Part shown: positions 24,437-32,524 of the stretch, in pieces
Layout of the letters: each line of letters starts with the position of its first letter
Numbering within the stretch: position 1 is the first letter of the stretch
Assembly: GCA_027080135.1 (NCBI GenBank)
Contig: JALWUJ010000161.1
Span: 1 to 37,122 of the forward strand
Direction of reading: 5' to 3'
DNA: 37,122 nt
Source of the DNA: Flavobacteriaceae bacterium
GTDB taxonomy: Bacteria > Bacteroidota > Bacteroidia > Flavobacteriales > Flavobacteriaceae
Translations under genes and position numbers: made by a program
The notes under the pieces: generated by a model
Told to the model about the DNA's origin: nothing
Seen by the model: only the letters and a program-made list of their open reading frames with translations
Databases searched by the model: none

Positions 24437-26200
24437 ATGAAAAAAATTCATAAAAAATTAAATGAACTTTCCGCAACAGCTATTTGTGGAAACGATATCA
24501 GTTCGTCGGTGCTATATGTTTCAGCATTAGCAATCGCATTTGCAGGTCAATATGCTTGGATTACCCTATTAATTGTTTCGTTTGTATTATTTCTTTTTAG
24601 AAAAATATATGGCGAAGTAGTGGGTGCACTTCCATTAAATGGTGGAGCTTACAATGCTTTGCTGAATACAACGAGTAAATCTACCGCATCGTTTGCGGCA
24701 ACGTTAACCCTGCTTTCCTATATGGCTACTGCGGTAATTTCTGGAAATGAAGCCATTCATTATTTACATCATTTAATTCCTAGTATGCCCATCATACCTG
24801 TTACAATTATATTGTTAGCAATCTTCGCCTTATTGGCTATTGGAGGAATTACTGAATCGGCAAAAGTAGCAATTGGTATCTTTTTGTTTCACTTAACTTC
24901 TTTATTTGTACTTGCTGGATTTACTATTTATTTTTTAATGCATAACGGACTTCAAACTTTATTTGAAAATTGGCATTTTCCAGTTCAAGAAGGGGGAATT
25001 ACAAGAGCTATATTTTTAGGTTTTGCAGCTTCTATGTTGGGGGTTTCGGGTTTTGAAAGTTCTGCCAATTTTGTGGAAGAACAACAAAAAGGAGTATTTC
25101 CAAAAACCCTTCGGAATATGTGGACAATTGTAAGTGTTATCAACCCATTGATGGCAGTTTTTGCATTGGCTTTATTCGCATTACCCGTTTTACAAAGCAA
25201 CGAATATCAAAACACATTACTTGTTGAAATGGGAAAACACGTAGGCGGAAGTTGGGTAGCCATCCTTATTGCCATAGATGCCTTTTTGGTATTAAGTGGT
25301 GCCGTTTTAACCAGTTTTGTTGGGGTAACAGGTTTATTAGAACGTATGACTTTAGACCGAATTATGCCTCCCTTTTTTCTGAAGAAAAATAAAAGAGGGT
25401 CTTCTTACCGAATTATTATTATGTTCTTCTTGCTTTGTGTTTCGGTTTTGTTAATCACCAACGGAAACGTAAAATTATTGGCGGGTGTTTATACCATTTC
25501 ATTTTTATCGGTAATGGCTTTATTTGGAGTAGGTAATATTTTATTGAAGGTAAAAAGAAGTCAAATCCCAAGACCCGAAAGAGCTTCTTGGTTAGCTGTT
25601 TTTATAGCTATTATCGCGGTAATAATTGCCTTAATTGGGAACGTGGTGATGCCTCCAAAAGATGATTCACCTAGTAACTTTATGGTTTTTCTCTATTACT
25701 TTATTCCATCGATATTGTTTATTTTAACCATGCTAAACAGAACTATTTTATTAAAATTAGTTTTAAAAACCATCGATGGTATTTTTGATCCTATTAGAGC
25801 TTTTGTAGTAAAATTAGACAAAAAAATACAGCGTACCGTAGATGAAATAAACTCACAGGAATTTGTATTTTTCACCAAAGGAGACAATATTGCAACCTTA
25901 AATAAAGTAATGCTTTACATTACCAAAAACGAACATACTAAGAAAATAAAAATTGTTCACGTGTTAAAACAAGGATACGAACTACCTGAAAATTTAGAGC
26001 AAGAAATAGACTTTTTAAATAAAGAATATCCTGAAATTGATGTGGAATTTGTGGTAGAAAAAGGAGATTTCTCCCCTGAACTAATTCGGAAACTTTCTAA
26101 GGAATGGTCTATTCCAATTAACTTTATGTTTATAGGTTCACCTACCAATAAGTTTAAATTTAAAATTGAAGATTTAGGTGGTGTTCGATTGATTATTTGA
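24437..26200 (+). CDS. APC-superfamily amino-acid permease with a C-terminal cytoplasmic domain
   Basis: Residues 1 to about 430 form roughly twelve membrane helices of the APC fold, opening with the helix-1 motif ELSATAICGNDISSSVLYVSA (compare GxG in unwound helix 1), EVVGALPLNGGAYNALL near 55 and GFAASMLGVSGFESSANFVEE near 195. The last 150 residues are soluble and alternate beta strands and helices (KIKIVHVLKQGYELPENLEQE, PEIDVEFVVEKGDFSPELI), like a universal-stress-type domain. It should import amino acids or related amines; the substrate is not readable. The gene stands alone behind its own promoter. Confidence 0.9.
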   Translation: MKKIHKKLNELSATAICGNDISSSVLYVSALAIAFAGQYAWITLLIVSFVLFLFRKIYGEVVGALPLNGGAYNALLNTTSKSTASFAATLTLLSYMATAVISGNEAIHYLHHLIPSMPIIPVTIILLAIFALLAIGGITESAKVAIGIFLFHLTSLFVLAGFTIYFLMHNGLQTLFENWHFPVQEGGITRAIFLGFAASMLGVSGFESSANFVEEQQKGVFPKTLRNMWTIVSVINPLMAVFALALFALPVLQSNEYQNTLLVEMGKHVGGSWVAILIAIDAFLVLSGAVLTSFVGVTGLLERMTLDRIMPPFFLKKNKRGSSYRIIIMFFLLCVSVLLITNGNVKLLAGVYTISFLSVMALFGVGNILLKVKRSQIPRPERASWLAVFIAIIAVIIALIGNVVMPPKDDSPSNFMVFLYYFIPSILFILTMLNRTILLKLVLKTIDGIFDPIRAFVVKLDKKIQRTVDEINSQEFVFFTKGDNIATLNKVMLYITKNEHTKKIKIVHVLKQGYELPENLEQEIDFLNKEYPEIDVEFVVEKGDFSPELIRKLSKEWSIPINFMFIGSPTNKFKFKIEDLGGVRLII

Positions 26201-26272
26201 TTTCAAAGTAAATATTACTTTCAAAATCGTATTTTGTAGTGAATTTTATTGATTAGGGAATAGAATACTAAT

Positions 26273-26315
26273 TGACAATTGTCATATTTTTAAGGTATAT
26301 TTAACTTTAAATTTG
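26273..26315 (+). promoter_or_regulatory. yeeE promoter: palindrome TGACAATTGTCA at activator distance from the -7 box
   Basis: TGACAATTGTCA (26273-26284, perfect palindrome apart from the first-base overlap with TTGAC) is centred at 26278.5; the -7 box TAAATTTG begins at 26308, a 29.5-base distance identical to that before tpl, where the same 13-mer ACAATTGTCATAT occurs. The TTG used as a start by the ORF track is part of this -7 box. Confidence 0.7.
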
Positions 26316-26339
26316 CTTAATCAATTAATATCAAAAATC

Positions 26340-26984
26340 ATGTACGAAAAGGTTTTAGAAATGCAAGAGTTCATCAGCCAACCTTGGCCTTGGTGGATGG
26401 GTGGTATCGTTATAGGACTCACCCTTTATTTATTGTTTAAATTCAATAAAGATTTTGGTCTTTCGGCTAATTTAAGAACGATGTGTGCAGCAGATGGGGC
26501 TGGAAAATATGCCGATTTCTTCGAGTTTGATTGGGGAAAACAAGGTTGGAATTTAATGGTAGCATTGGGTGCTATGTTTGGTGGTTATGTTGCTGCCAAT
26601 TATTTTGGTGGTGATGGATTGGCACATATTTCTGACGCAGCCATAAACACACTTAATCAAATGTCTCCCGAGCCTTATTTAACGGCAGATAATGTTCATA
26701 TTGTTCCGGGAAAAGATGTGATGCATGGTGTAAATCTACCCGAATGGTGGAACCTTTATTCTTGGAAATCACTCTTTACACTTCGAGGTTTAATCATTAT
26801 AGTTGGTGGTGGATTTTTAATTGGATTTGGAGCTAGATACGCAGGAGGTTGTACTTCGGGACACGCTATTTCTGGTATTGCTAATTTGCAATTACCTTCT
26901 TTGGTAGCTGTTATCGGATTTTTTGTTGGAGGTTTAATTATGACTTGGTTAATCCTTCCTTACATTTTACAAATAACTATCTAA
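26340..26984 (+). CDS. YeeE/YedE-family transporter half, first gene of a pair
   Basis: The start is moved from TTG 26313 to ATG 26340 because the upstream codons overlap a consensus -7 box. The 214-residue protein has about five membrane helices and the family Cys motif GFGARYAGGCTSGHAISGIANLQLPSL near residue 180. YeeE/YedE proteins carry sulfur compounds such as thiosulfate or sulfane sulfur into the cell. The gene with the matching second half follows after 17 bases. The aromatic N-terminus (QPWPWWMGG) marks the first membrane entry. Confidence 0.92.
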   Translation: MYEKVLEMQEFISQPWPWWMGGIVIGLTLYLLFKFNKDFGLSANLRTMCAADGAGKYADFFEFDWGKQGWNLMVALGAMFGGYVAANYFGGDGLAHISDAAINTLNQMSPEPYLTADNVHIVPGKDVMHGVNLPEWWNLYSWKSLFTLRGLIIIVGGGFLIGFGARYAGGCTSGHAISGIANLQLPSLVAVIGFFVGGLIMTWLILPYILQITI

Positions 26985-27001
26985 CCTAAAAACTCAGAAA
27001 A

Positions 27002-27415
27002 ATGAAATTATTCAAATATATAATCATCGGTTTTTTATTCGGTTTCGGAATGTGGAAACTTGAAGCAATATCAACCTTTAGAATCATTGAAATGTTCCAC
27101 TTTCAATCCTTCCATATGTACGGAATTATAATGAGTGGAGTAGTGATAGGAATTATTATTACTCAGCTATTTAAAAAAGGAAAAATAAAAGCCGTTCACG
27201 GTGAAACAGTAAAATTTAATGATAAGAGTCACGAATGGTGGCGTTATATTTTAGGAGGAATTATCTTTGGAATGGGATGGGCACTTACTGGTGTTTGTTC
27301 AGGAATGATGTTTGTTTTAGTAGGCTCAGGATATACGGTATTTATCGTATTTATAGGTGCCGCATTACTTGGGACTTTTGCTTATGGTTATTTTAGAAAA
27401 TCACTTCCGCATTAA
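27002..27415 (+). CDS. YeeE/YedE-family transporter half, second gene of a pair (DUF6691-like)
   Basis: The 137-residue protein has four membrane helices and the second family motif, GWALTGVCSGMMFVLVGSG, with its conserved Cys near residue 98. Such split pairs are common in Bacteroidota and work as one sulfur-compound transporter. A good hairpin terminator follows the stop by about 20 bases, so the pair forms a two-gene operon under the palindromic promoter at 26273. Confidence 0.92.
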   Translation: MKLFKYIIIGFLFGFGMWKLEAISTFRIIEMFHFQSFHMYGIIMSGVVIGIIITQLFKKGKIKAVHGETVKFNDKSHEWWRYILGGIIFGMGWALTGVCSGMMFVLVGSGYTVFIVFIGAALLGTFAYGYFRKSLPH

Positions 27416-27716
27416 ACAAACCTAATTTTATCTAGAAAAACCATCAGCATTTTGTTGATGGTTTTTTTGTTGTAATTTTTTTTAAACTTAAAGACCTTTC
27501 GTCTGTGCTCAAGGTGACATAATTATTTTGTTATTTTTTTTATTTTTAAATCTCATTACATTTCTACTTAGATAAAATCCTTTTATTGTAACCATTTACA
27601 AAAGTTTACCATTTTTTTATCTGTTAATAACATTTTTAATAACTCCTATTTTTAGTTTTCAATTTAGTTATTCTGAAAACTATCTTTATAAAGACTAATC
27701 ACTCTTTTATTTTGTT
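27416..27716. other. 301-bp intergenic region before nrdG
   Basis: It holds the terminator of the yeeE pair, a repeat-like fragment TTTCGTCTGTGCTCAAGGTGACA (about 27497-27519), a long AT-rich stretch, and near the end an everted pair of the half-sites seen elsewhere, ATCTTT-AT-AAAGAC (27682-27695), 22 bases before the nrdG ATG. No gene is supported. Confidence 0.6.
27436..27466 (+). terminator. Rho-independent terminator of the yeeE operon
   Basis: AAAAACCATCAGC / GTTGATGGTTTTT forms a 13-bp stem with one G-T pair and a 5-base loop, followed by more T residues (to 27468). This is the clearest intrinsic terminator in the window. Confidence 0.85.
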
Positions 27717-28166
27717 ATGTATTATTACGACTTTCAAGTGGTGCTTCAAGAAGTGCCCGGAGAGATTAGTCTTTGCTTTTCTATTTCGGGTTGCAAACTC
27801 CATTGTGAGGGCTGTCATTCCACTTTTCTTTGGAAAGAAGAAAATGGAAATCTCCTCACCGAAAGCGCATATACTTCACTACTAAATCAATATAAAAACC
27901 TGGCTACTTGCGTGCTTTTTATGGGCGGCGAATGGCATCAAGACGAATTGATAAAAATGCTTCAGCTAGCAAAAAAACATCATTTTAAAACCTGCCTTTA
28001 TACGGGTGAAGAAACTATTTCAGAAGAAATAAAAAACCATTTAACGTACCTGAAAACCGGAAGTTGGAAAATGGAACTAGGCGGATTAGAAAGCGAAGAA
28101 ACCAATCAAAAATTTATACATATACAGACCAACAAAAACCTTAATTATTTATTCCACAAAAACTAA
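27717..28166 (+). CDS. nrdG: anaerobic ribonucleotide reductase activating protein NrdG
   Basis: NrdG is the radical-SAM activase that makes the glycyl radical on NrdD. The 149-residue chain carries the triad CKLHCEGCHS (C-x3-C-x2-C) near residue 27 and VLFMGGEWHQDEL near 63, the family's GGEP-like loop. It is a little shorter than typical NrdG proteins. It stands before nrdD with four bases between stop and start, the reverse of the E. coli gene order. Half-sites of the AAAGAY type occur in its leader. Confidence 0.93.
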   Translation: MYYYDFQVVLQEVPGEISLCFSISGCKLHCEGCHSTFLWKEENGNLLTESAYTSLLNQYKNLATCVLFMGGEWHQDELIKMLQLAKKHHFKTCLYTGEETISEEIKNHLTYLKTGSWKMELGGLESEETNQKFIHIQTNKNLNYLFHKN

Positions 28167-28170
28167 AAGT

Positions 28171-30042
28171 ATGATACGACTTACCCACTCTCAAGTTTCC
28201 GAAAAAATTAATTTTATCGACCATTACATCAATTCTTCCAATGCTGCCGATGGCTCCAAAGTAGATGCCAATGCTAATGTAACTTCAAAAAACATTGCTA
28301 CCATGGAAGCCGAATTGAATAAAGATATTAATATTCAGGTAAACAGGGCTTTGGTAAAACGTCAGATTGCTTCTCTTTTTGGAGATGATTTGGCAAACGA
28401 ATACATACGACAAATTGAAGCTCACGAAATTTATGTTCACGACGAAACTTCGTTAAAACCTTATTGTGTTTCGATAAGTATGTATCCGTTTTTGTTTGAC
28501 GGATTGACAAAATTAGGTGGCGAAAGTCAGGCGCCAAAACACTTAGAGAGTTTCTGTGGTGAGTTTGTAAATCTTGTTTTTGCCATAAGTTCTCAATTTG
28601 CTGGGGCTTTAGCAACGGTTGAGTTTTTAATGTATTTTAATCATTTTGCGAAAAAAGATTATGGCGAAAATTACCTCGAAAACCATCCTGATTTAGTTGC
28701 CAATCACCTTCAACATGTAGTATATGCTATAAATCAGCCTGCTGCTGCAAGAGGGTATCAGTCTGTTTTTTGGAACATTTCTCTATACGACGAAAGTTAT
28801 TTTAACAGTATGTTCGAAGATTTTCTATTTCCAGATATGTCCAGACCTCAATGGGAAGATGTTAAAAAATTGCAGGTCTTTTTTATGAAATGGTTCAACC
28901 AAGAACGCACCAAAGCCATTCTAACTTTTCCAGTGGTTACTGCTGCGATGTTGGTAAATGACGGGACTCCTGTGGATAAAGAATTTACCGAAATGTGTGC
29001 CCAAGAACTCAGTGAAGGAAATTCTTTTTTTATCTATCAATCCGAAAGTGCCGACAGTCTAGCTTCCTGTTGTCGCTTACGAAGTGAAATTAGCGATAAT
29101 ACATTTAGCTATTCCTTAGGAGCTGGTGGCGTGGCAACAGGCTCTATAAATGTGATTACTTTAAATATGAATCGCTTGATACAACAAGGTGCTAATATTC
29201 AAGAGGAAGTACAAAAAATTCACAAGTATCAAGTAGCGTATAGAAAGCTGATTGAAGAATATGAAGAAGCAGGATTACTGCCCGTTTACAAAGCTGGTTT
29301 TATCACATTAGACAAACAATTTTTAACCATTGGCATCAACGGAATGGTGGAAGCTGCCGAGAGTCAAGGAATAAAAGTAAGTAATAATACGGCTTATAAA
29401 AAGTTCGTCAATAAATACTTAAAAGTCATTTACGATGAAAACAAATTAGCTAAAAAACAATACGGTTATATGTTTAATACCGAATTTGTTCCTGCTGAAA
29501 ACTTAGGTGTTAAAAATGCGAAATGGGATCGTGCCGACGGACTTTTTGTTCCTCGTGATTGTTATAATTCGTATTTCTATGTGGTGGAAGACCATAAAAC
29601 CAACACCCTTGATAAAATTATTCTTCACGGAAATGAAAACATTCAATATTTAGATGGCGGTTCTGCACTTCATTTAAACTTAGAAGAAACACCCAACAAA
29701 GAGGGATTTATCAATTTACTGAATGCTACAGCTGCTGCGGGTTGTAATTATTTCTGTTTCAATATTAAAATTACTATTTGTAACGATTGCAACCATATAG
29801 ACAAACAAACCCTTCAGAAATGTCCTAAATGTGAATCGAAAAATATTGATTATGCCACACGAGTAATTGGTTATTTAAAACGGGTTTCTAGTTTTAGTAG
29901 CAAGCGACAGGTAGAACACGATTTGCGTCATTATCATATAAAACCACCAAAAGATTCCTTAGGAAAAAGCAGAGTTAGTACCTTTGTTGGAAGTACAAAA
30001 AAAGTACGAAACGTGTTTGAAGAATCATTGTATTCAGAATAA
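28171..30042 (+). CDS. nrdD: anaerobic (class III) ribonucleoside-triphosphate reductase NrdD
   Basis: NrdD reduces NTPs to dNTPs without oxygen using a glycyl radical. In the 623-residue chain I see the central Cys pair SLASCCRLRSE near residue 307, the loop GAGGVATGSINVITLNMNRL near 322, a zinc site of two CxxC pairs (CNDCNHID and KCPKCESK) near 533 to 557, and the glycyl-radical region ATRVIGYLKRVSSF near 570. The N-terminal ATP-cone of about 90 residues found in E. coli NrdD is missing, so dATP inhibition through that site should be absent. It implies growth or survival without oxygen. Confidence 0.95.
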   Translation: MIRLTHSQVSEKINFIDHYINSSNAADGSKVDANANVTSKNIATMEAELNKDINIQVNRALVKRQIASLFGDDLANEYIRQIEAHEIYVHDETSLKPYCVSISMYPFLFDGLTKLGGESQAPKHLESFCGEFVNLVFAISSQFAGALATVEFLMYFNHFAKKDYGENYLENHPDLVANHLQHVVYAINQPAAARGYQSVFWNISLYDESYFNSMFEDFLFPDMSRPQWEDVKKLQVFFMKWFNQERTKAILTFPVVTAAMLVNDGTPVDKEFTEMCAQELSEGNSFFIYQSESADSLASCCRLRSEISDNTFSYSLGAGGVATGSINVITLNMNRLIQQGANIQEEVQKIHKYQVAYRKLIEEYEEAGLLPVYKAGFITLDKQFLTIGINGMVEAAESQGIKVSNNTAYKKFVNKYLKVIYDENKLAKKQYGYMFNTEFVPAENLGVKNAKWDRADGLFVPRDCYNSYFYVVEDHKTNTLDKIILHGNENIQYLDGGSALHLNLEETPNKEGFINLLNATAAAGCNYFCFNIKITICNDCNHIDKQTLQKCPKCESKNIDYATRVIGYLKRVSSFSSKRQVEHDLRHYHIKPPKDSLGKSRVSTFVGSTKKVRNVFEESLYSE

Positions 30043-30047
30043 AACAA

Positions 30048-30130
30048 TGTCTGGTCGAGCGTAGTTGCTGAGCTTGTCGAAGTACACTCGATACCTCATC
30101 AAGTAGTTCTCGACTGCGCTCGAACGGACA
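30048..30130. repeat. inverted repeat after nrdD, second copy of the TCGACTGxGCTCGAACGGACA family
   Basis: The right arm AGTTCTCGACTGCGCTCGAA... (30105-30130) matches the right arm after tpl (19128-19153) with one mismatch. The left arm (30048-30062, TGTCTGGTCGAGCGT) is degraded. It separates nrdD from the cysH-like gene. Confidence 0.7.
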
Positions 30131-30152
30131 AACGTTACAATCAAACAACAAA

Positions 30153-30803
30153 ATGACAATTACCGAAATCCATCAACAATTAAAGAGGTATCAAAAGGAA
30201 AGGAAAAAGCTTTTTGTTACTTCTTCTTTTCAAACTCATAGCATTCCGTTGTTGCATATTTTAAAAACTTCTGGGGTTGAAATTGACGTATTATTTATCA
30301 ATACAGGATTTCATTTTCCTGAAACGGTTGCTTTTAAAGATGAAATTTCAAAATTACTCAATTTGAAGGTAATGGATGTACGATCTCAAGTTCCGAAAAG
30401 CCTTCAGAAAGATGAAGAAGGACATTTTTATTTTGCTTCCGATGCCGATTATTGTTGTTACTTAAACAAAATACAGCCTTTAGAACCGTATTTAATGCAG
30501 TACGATGTTTGGATAAATGGTGTGAGAGCTGGACAAAGTATGACTAGAAAAAAAATGAAAACAGAGCAAAAAGCACCTTTTCATACACTTCGGTTTCATC
30601 CTATTTTAGATTGGACTTCCAAACAGATTTATGAATATCGAAAACAATTTAATTTACCCGAACATCCCTTAGACCAACAAGGTTATGTAAGTATTGGTTG
30701 TGCTCCTTGCACTCGAAAATTTGATGTGAATGATGAACGTTCAGCCAGATGGTTTGGACAAAATAAAACCGAATGCGGTTTGCATAAAGACTTAATAAAA
30801 TGA
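30153..30803 (+). CDS. cysH: phosphoadenylyl/adenylyl-sulfate reductase family protein (CysH, APS-reductase type)
   Basis: The 216-residue protein has the PP-loop-like start KKLFVTSSFQTHSIPLL near residue 17, VLFINTGFHFPET near 47, and the cysteines of the 4Fe-4S class: DYCCYLNK near 107, GCAPCTRKF near 187 and the catalytic tail TECGLH near 210. These mark it as an APS-type reductase making sulfite from adenylyl sulfate with thioredoxin or glutathione. No ATP sulfurylase or sulfite reductase gene is nearby; its stop overlaps the start of a sugar-nucleotide epimerase (ATGA), an unusual partner. Confidence 0.88.
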   Translation: MTITEIHQQLKRYQKERKKLFVTSSFQTHSIPLLHILKTSGVEIDVLFINTGFHFPETVAFKDEISKLLNLKVMDVRSQVPKSLQKDEEGHFYFASDADYCCYLNKIQPLEPYLMQYDVWINGVRAGQSMTRKKMKTEQKAPFHTLRFHPILDWTSKQIYEYRKQFNLPEHPLDQQGYVSIGCAPCTRKFDVNDERSARWFGQNKTECGLHKDLIK

Positions 30804-31720
30804 GAATATTAATTACCGGAGGAGCCGGCTATATTGGCACCGAATTGGTCTATTTATTAGAAAAAGAAAAAGCCATCAGCGAAATCGTTGTTTATGATAA
30901 TTTAAGCCGAAAAAACTTTAATTTATTGATAGGTAAATCAAAATTAACTTCCAAAAAAGTCCGTTTGGTCATGGGCGATTTATTAGATTCTAGAAAACTA
31001 AAAACCAAAGTAGAAAAAGCCGATGTGGTGTTTCATTTAGCCGCAAAAGTTACTACGCCCTTTGCAGATTACAATCCCCACGAATTTGACCAAACCAATA
31101 ATTGGGGAACCGCAGAATTTACTTATTTAATTGAAAATAGTAAGGTTTCAAAATTTATATATGTTAGTAGTGTTTCGGTGTATGGAGCTTCAGAAAAGGA
31201 GTTGAATATCAACGCCATTCCCAACCCAAAAACTTTTTACGGAATTTCAAAATGGAATGCAGAGAAGCATGTACAACGACTTCAAAACTCAAAATTAGAC
31301 ACCTATATTCTTCGGTTAGGAAATGTTTATGGTTATAGTAAAAGTATGCGTTTTGACTCGGTGATTAACAAGTTTATGTTTGAAGCAAATTTTAAAAATC
31401 ACATTCGCATTCACGGCGATGGCAACCAAATGCGTTCCTTTATTCATATTAAAAAAGTAAGTTCTTTATTGAAAAATCTATTGTTTTCAAACTTGCAACC
31501 CAATACTTATAATCTGGTTGAAAACAATTATAGTATTAATGAAATTGTGGATGTTTTAAAGCAGATTTATCCAGATTTAGAGTTTACTTATCTTACTCAA
31601 AATATGAATATGCGGAGTTTAAAAGTGAGTTCCGATTCTCGAATTAATTCGCTTTGCGAAACTAAAGAAAGTAGTTTGCTAGATTCGTTATTGGAATTTA
31701 AGCGGGAGTTTAGTTTTTAA
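30800..31720 (+). CDS. NAD-dependent epimerase/dehydratase (extended SDR)
   Basis: The 306-residue protein opens with the NAD-binding motif ILITGGAGYIGTELVYLLE, has DNLSRKN near residue 35, GDLL near 55, FHLAAKV near 75, the Ser of YVSSVSVYG near 120 and the catalytic YxxxK in FYGISKWNAEK near 150. Members interconvert nucleotide sugars for glycan synthesis. It is coupled to the cysH-like gene by a four-base overlap and converges with the next minus-strand gene, overlapping it by 11 bases. The sugar substrate cannot be told. Confidence 0.93.
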   Translation: MRILITGGAGYIGTELVYLLEKEKAISEIVVYDNLSRKNFNLLIGKSKLTSKKVRLVMGDLLDSRKLKTKVEKADVVFHLAAKVTTPFADYNPHEFDQTNNWGTAEFTYLIENSKVSKFIYVSSVSVYGASEKELNINAIPNPKTFYGISKWNAEKHVQRLQNSKLDTYILRLGNVYGYSKSMRFDSVINKFMFEANFKNHIRIHGDGNQMRSFIHIKKVSSLLKNLLFSNLQPNTYNLVENNYSINEIVDVLKQIYPDLEFTYLTQNMNMRSLKVSSDSRINSLCETKESSLLDSLLEFKREFSF

Positions 31721-32471
31721 TGGTGTTTTCTAGACCACATATATCTTTGTAGTATTCAATAAATACATCTAACTTTTTTAACGAGATTATATTTTGCTCA
31801 AGGTCAGTTATAATAGCTGGACAATCTTGAAAATATTCTTTCGACTTTTTTAAAAATCGTTTTGTTTTTTCAACTTTTAATAAAGTACTGTCTTTTAATA
31901 AATAATAATGGTATGTAGGTGTAACTCCTGTTGCCATACCAGAATTTAAGCCATAATAATACGTATATCTGTAGGGTCTTATCAATTTTTTTCCATATGG
32001 TAATTCGATAGTATCAGACAATTTTAGTTTTTGTGAATAATTAACTCCTTCAAACCTCATTTGAGCCATCAATTCTCCCATGCTTTGTCTATTAATGTCT
32101 GAATAGAAAAGATCGTCAGAATCATTTGAACCTATATATATACTTAAAACATCCTCGTAAATTAATTCTACAAATATTTTATACTTACTGTAATTGTGGT
32201 TTAAATATTGAAATATTCGTTCATTTTCAGCTTCAGGATTGGTAATTATTTTATCAATAGTTTTATAATCTAACTTTCTAGATTTCCAGTTTTTATCGGT
32301 TTTTAATCTGGGGTTAAAGGCGGAATTTGCCATCCACAACATTCCTTCTTCACTTGTACCGTCTAAGTATATTATTTTGCTATTAATAGGTGGTGTTTTT
32401 CTTAATTCGAAGTCTTGGGAAAACAAATTAAAAGTTGAGAATATAATTAGTAGGATGACGACGTTTTTCAT
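31710..32471 (-). CDS. hypothetical exported protein
   Basis: The track start at 32504 gives an odd leader; the ATG at 32471 begins a good signal peptide, MKNVVILLIIFSTFNLFSQ. The mature 230 residues are rich in Tyr, Lys and Asp, with a SKIIYLDGTSEEGMLWM start and a YRYTYYYGLNSG stretch, resembling the many beta-rich exported proteins of Flavobacteriaceae. I recognise no family. It lies 53 bp downstream of the TonB receptor gene on the same strand, so it may share that transcript. Confidence 0.85.
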   Translation of the reverse strand: MKNVVILLIIFSTFNLFSQDFELRKTPPINSKIIYLDGTSEEGMLWMANSAFNPRLKTDKNWKSRKLDYKTIDKIITNPEAENERIFQYLNHNYSKYKIFVELIYEDVLSIYIGSNDSDDLFYSDINRQSMGELMAQMRFEGVNYSQKLKLSDTIELPYGKKLIRPYRYTYYYGLNSGMATGVTPTYHYYLLKDSTLLKVEKTKRFLKKSKEYFQDCPAIITDLEQNIISLKKLDVFIEYYKDICGLENTIKN

Positions 32472-32524
32472 TTTTAATGGGTTGTAATTCATGTTTATCA
32501 ACAACCAATATACAAAATTGCCTA

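Noticed and set aside
26313-26339. TTG start of the first yeeE gene as in the ORF track
   Set aside because: The TTG is the end of a consensus -7 box (TAAATTTG); the ATG at 26340 gives the normal protein.
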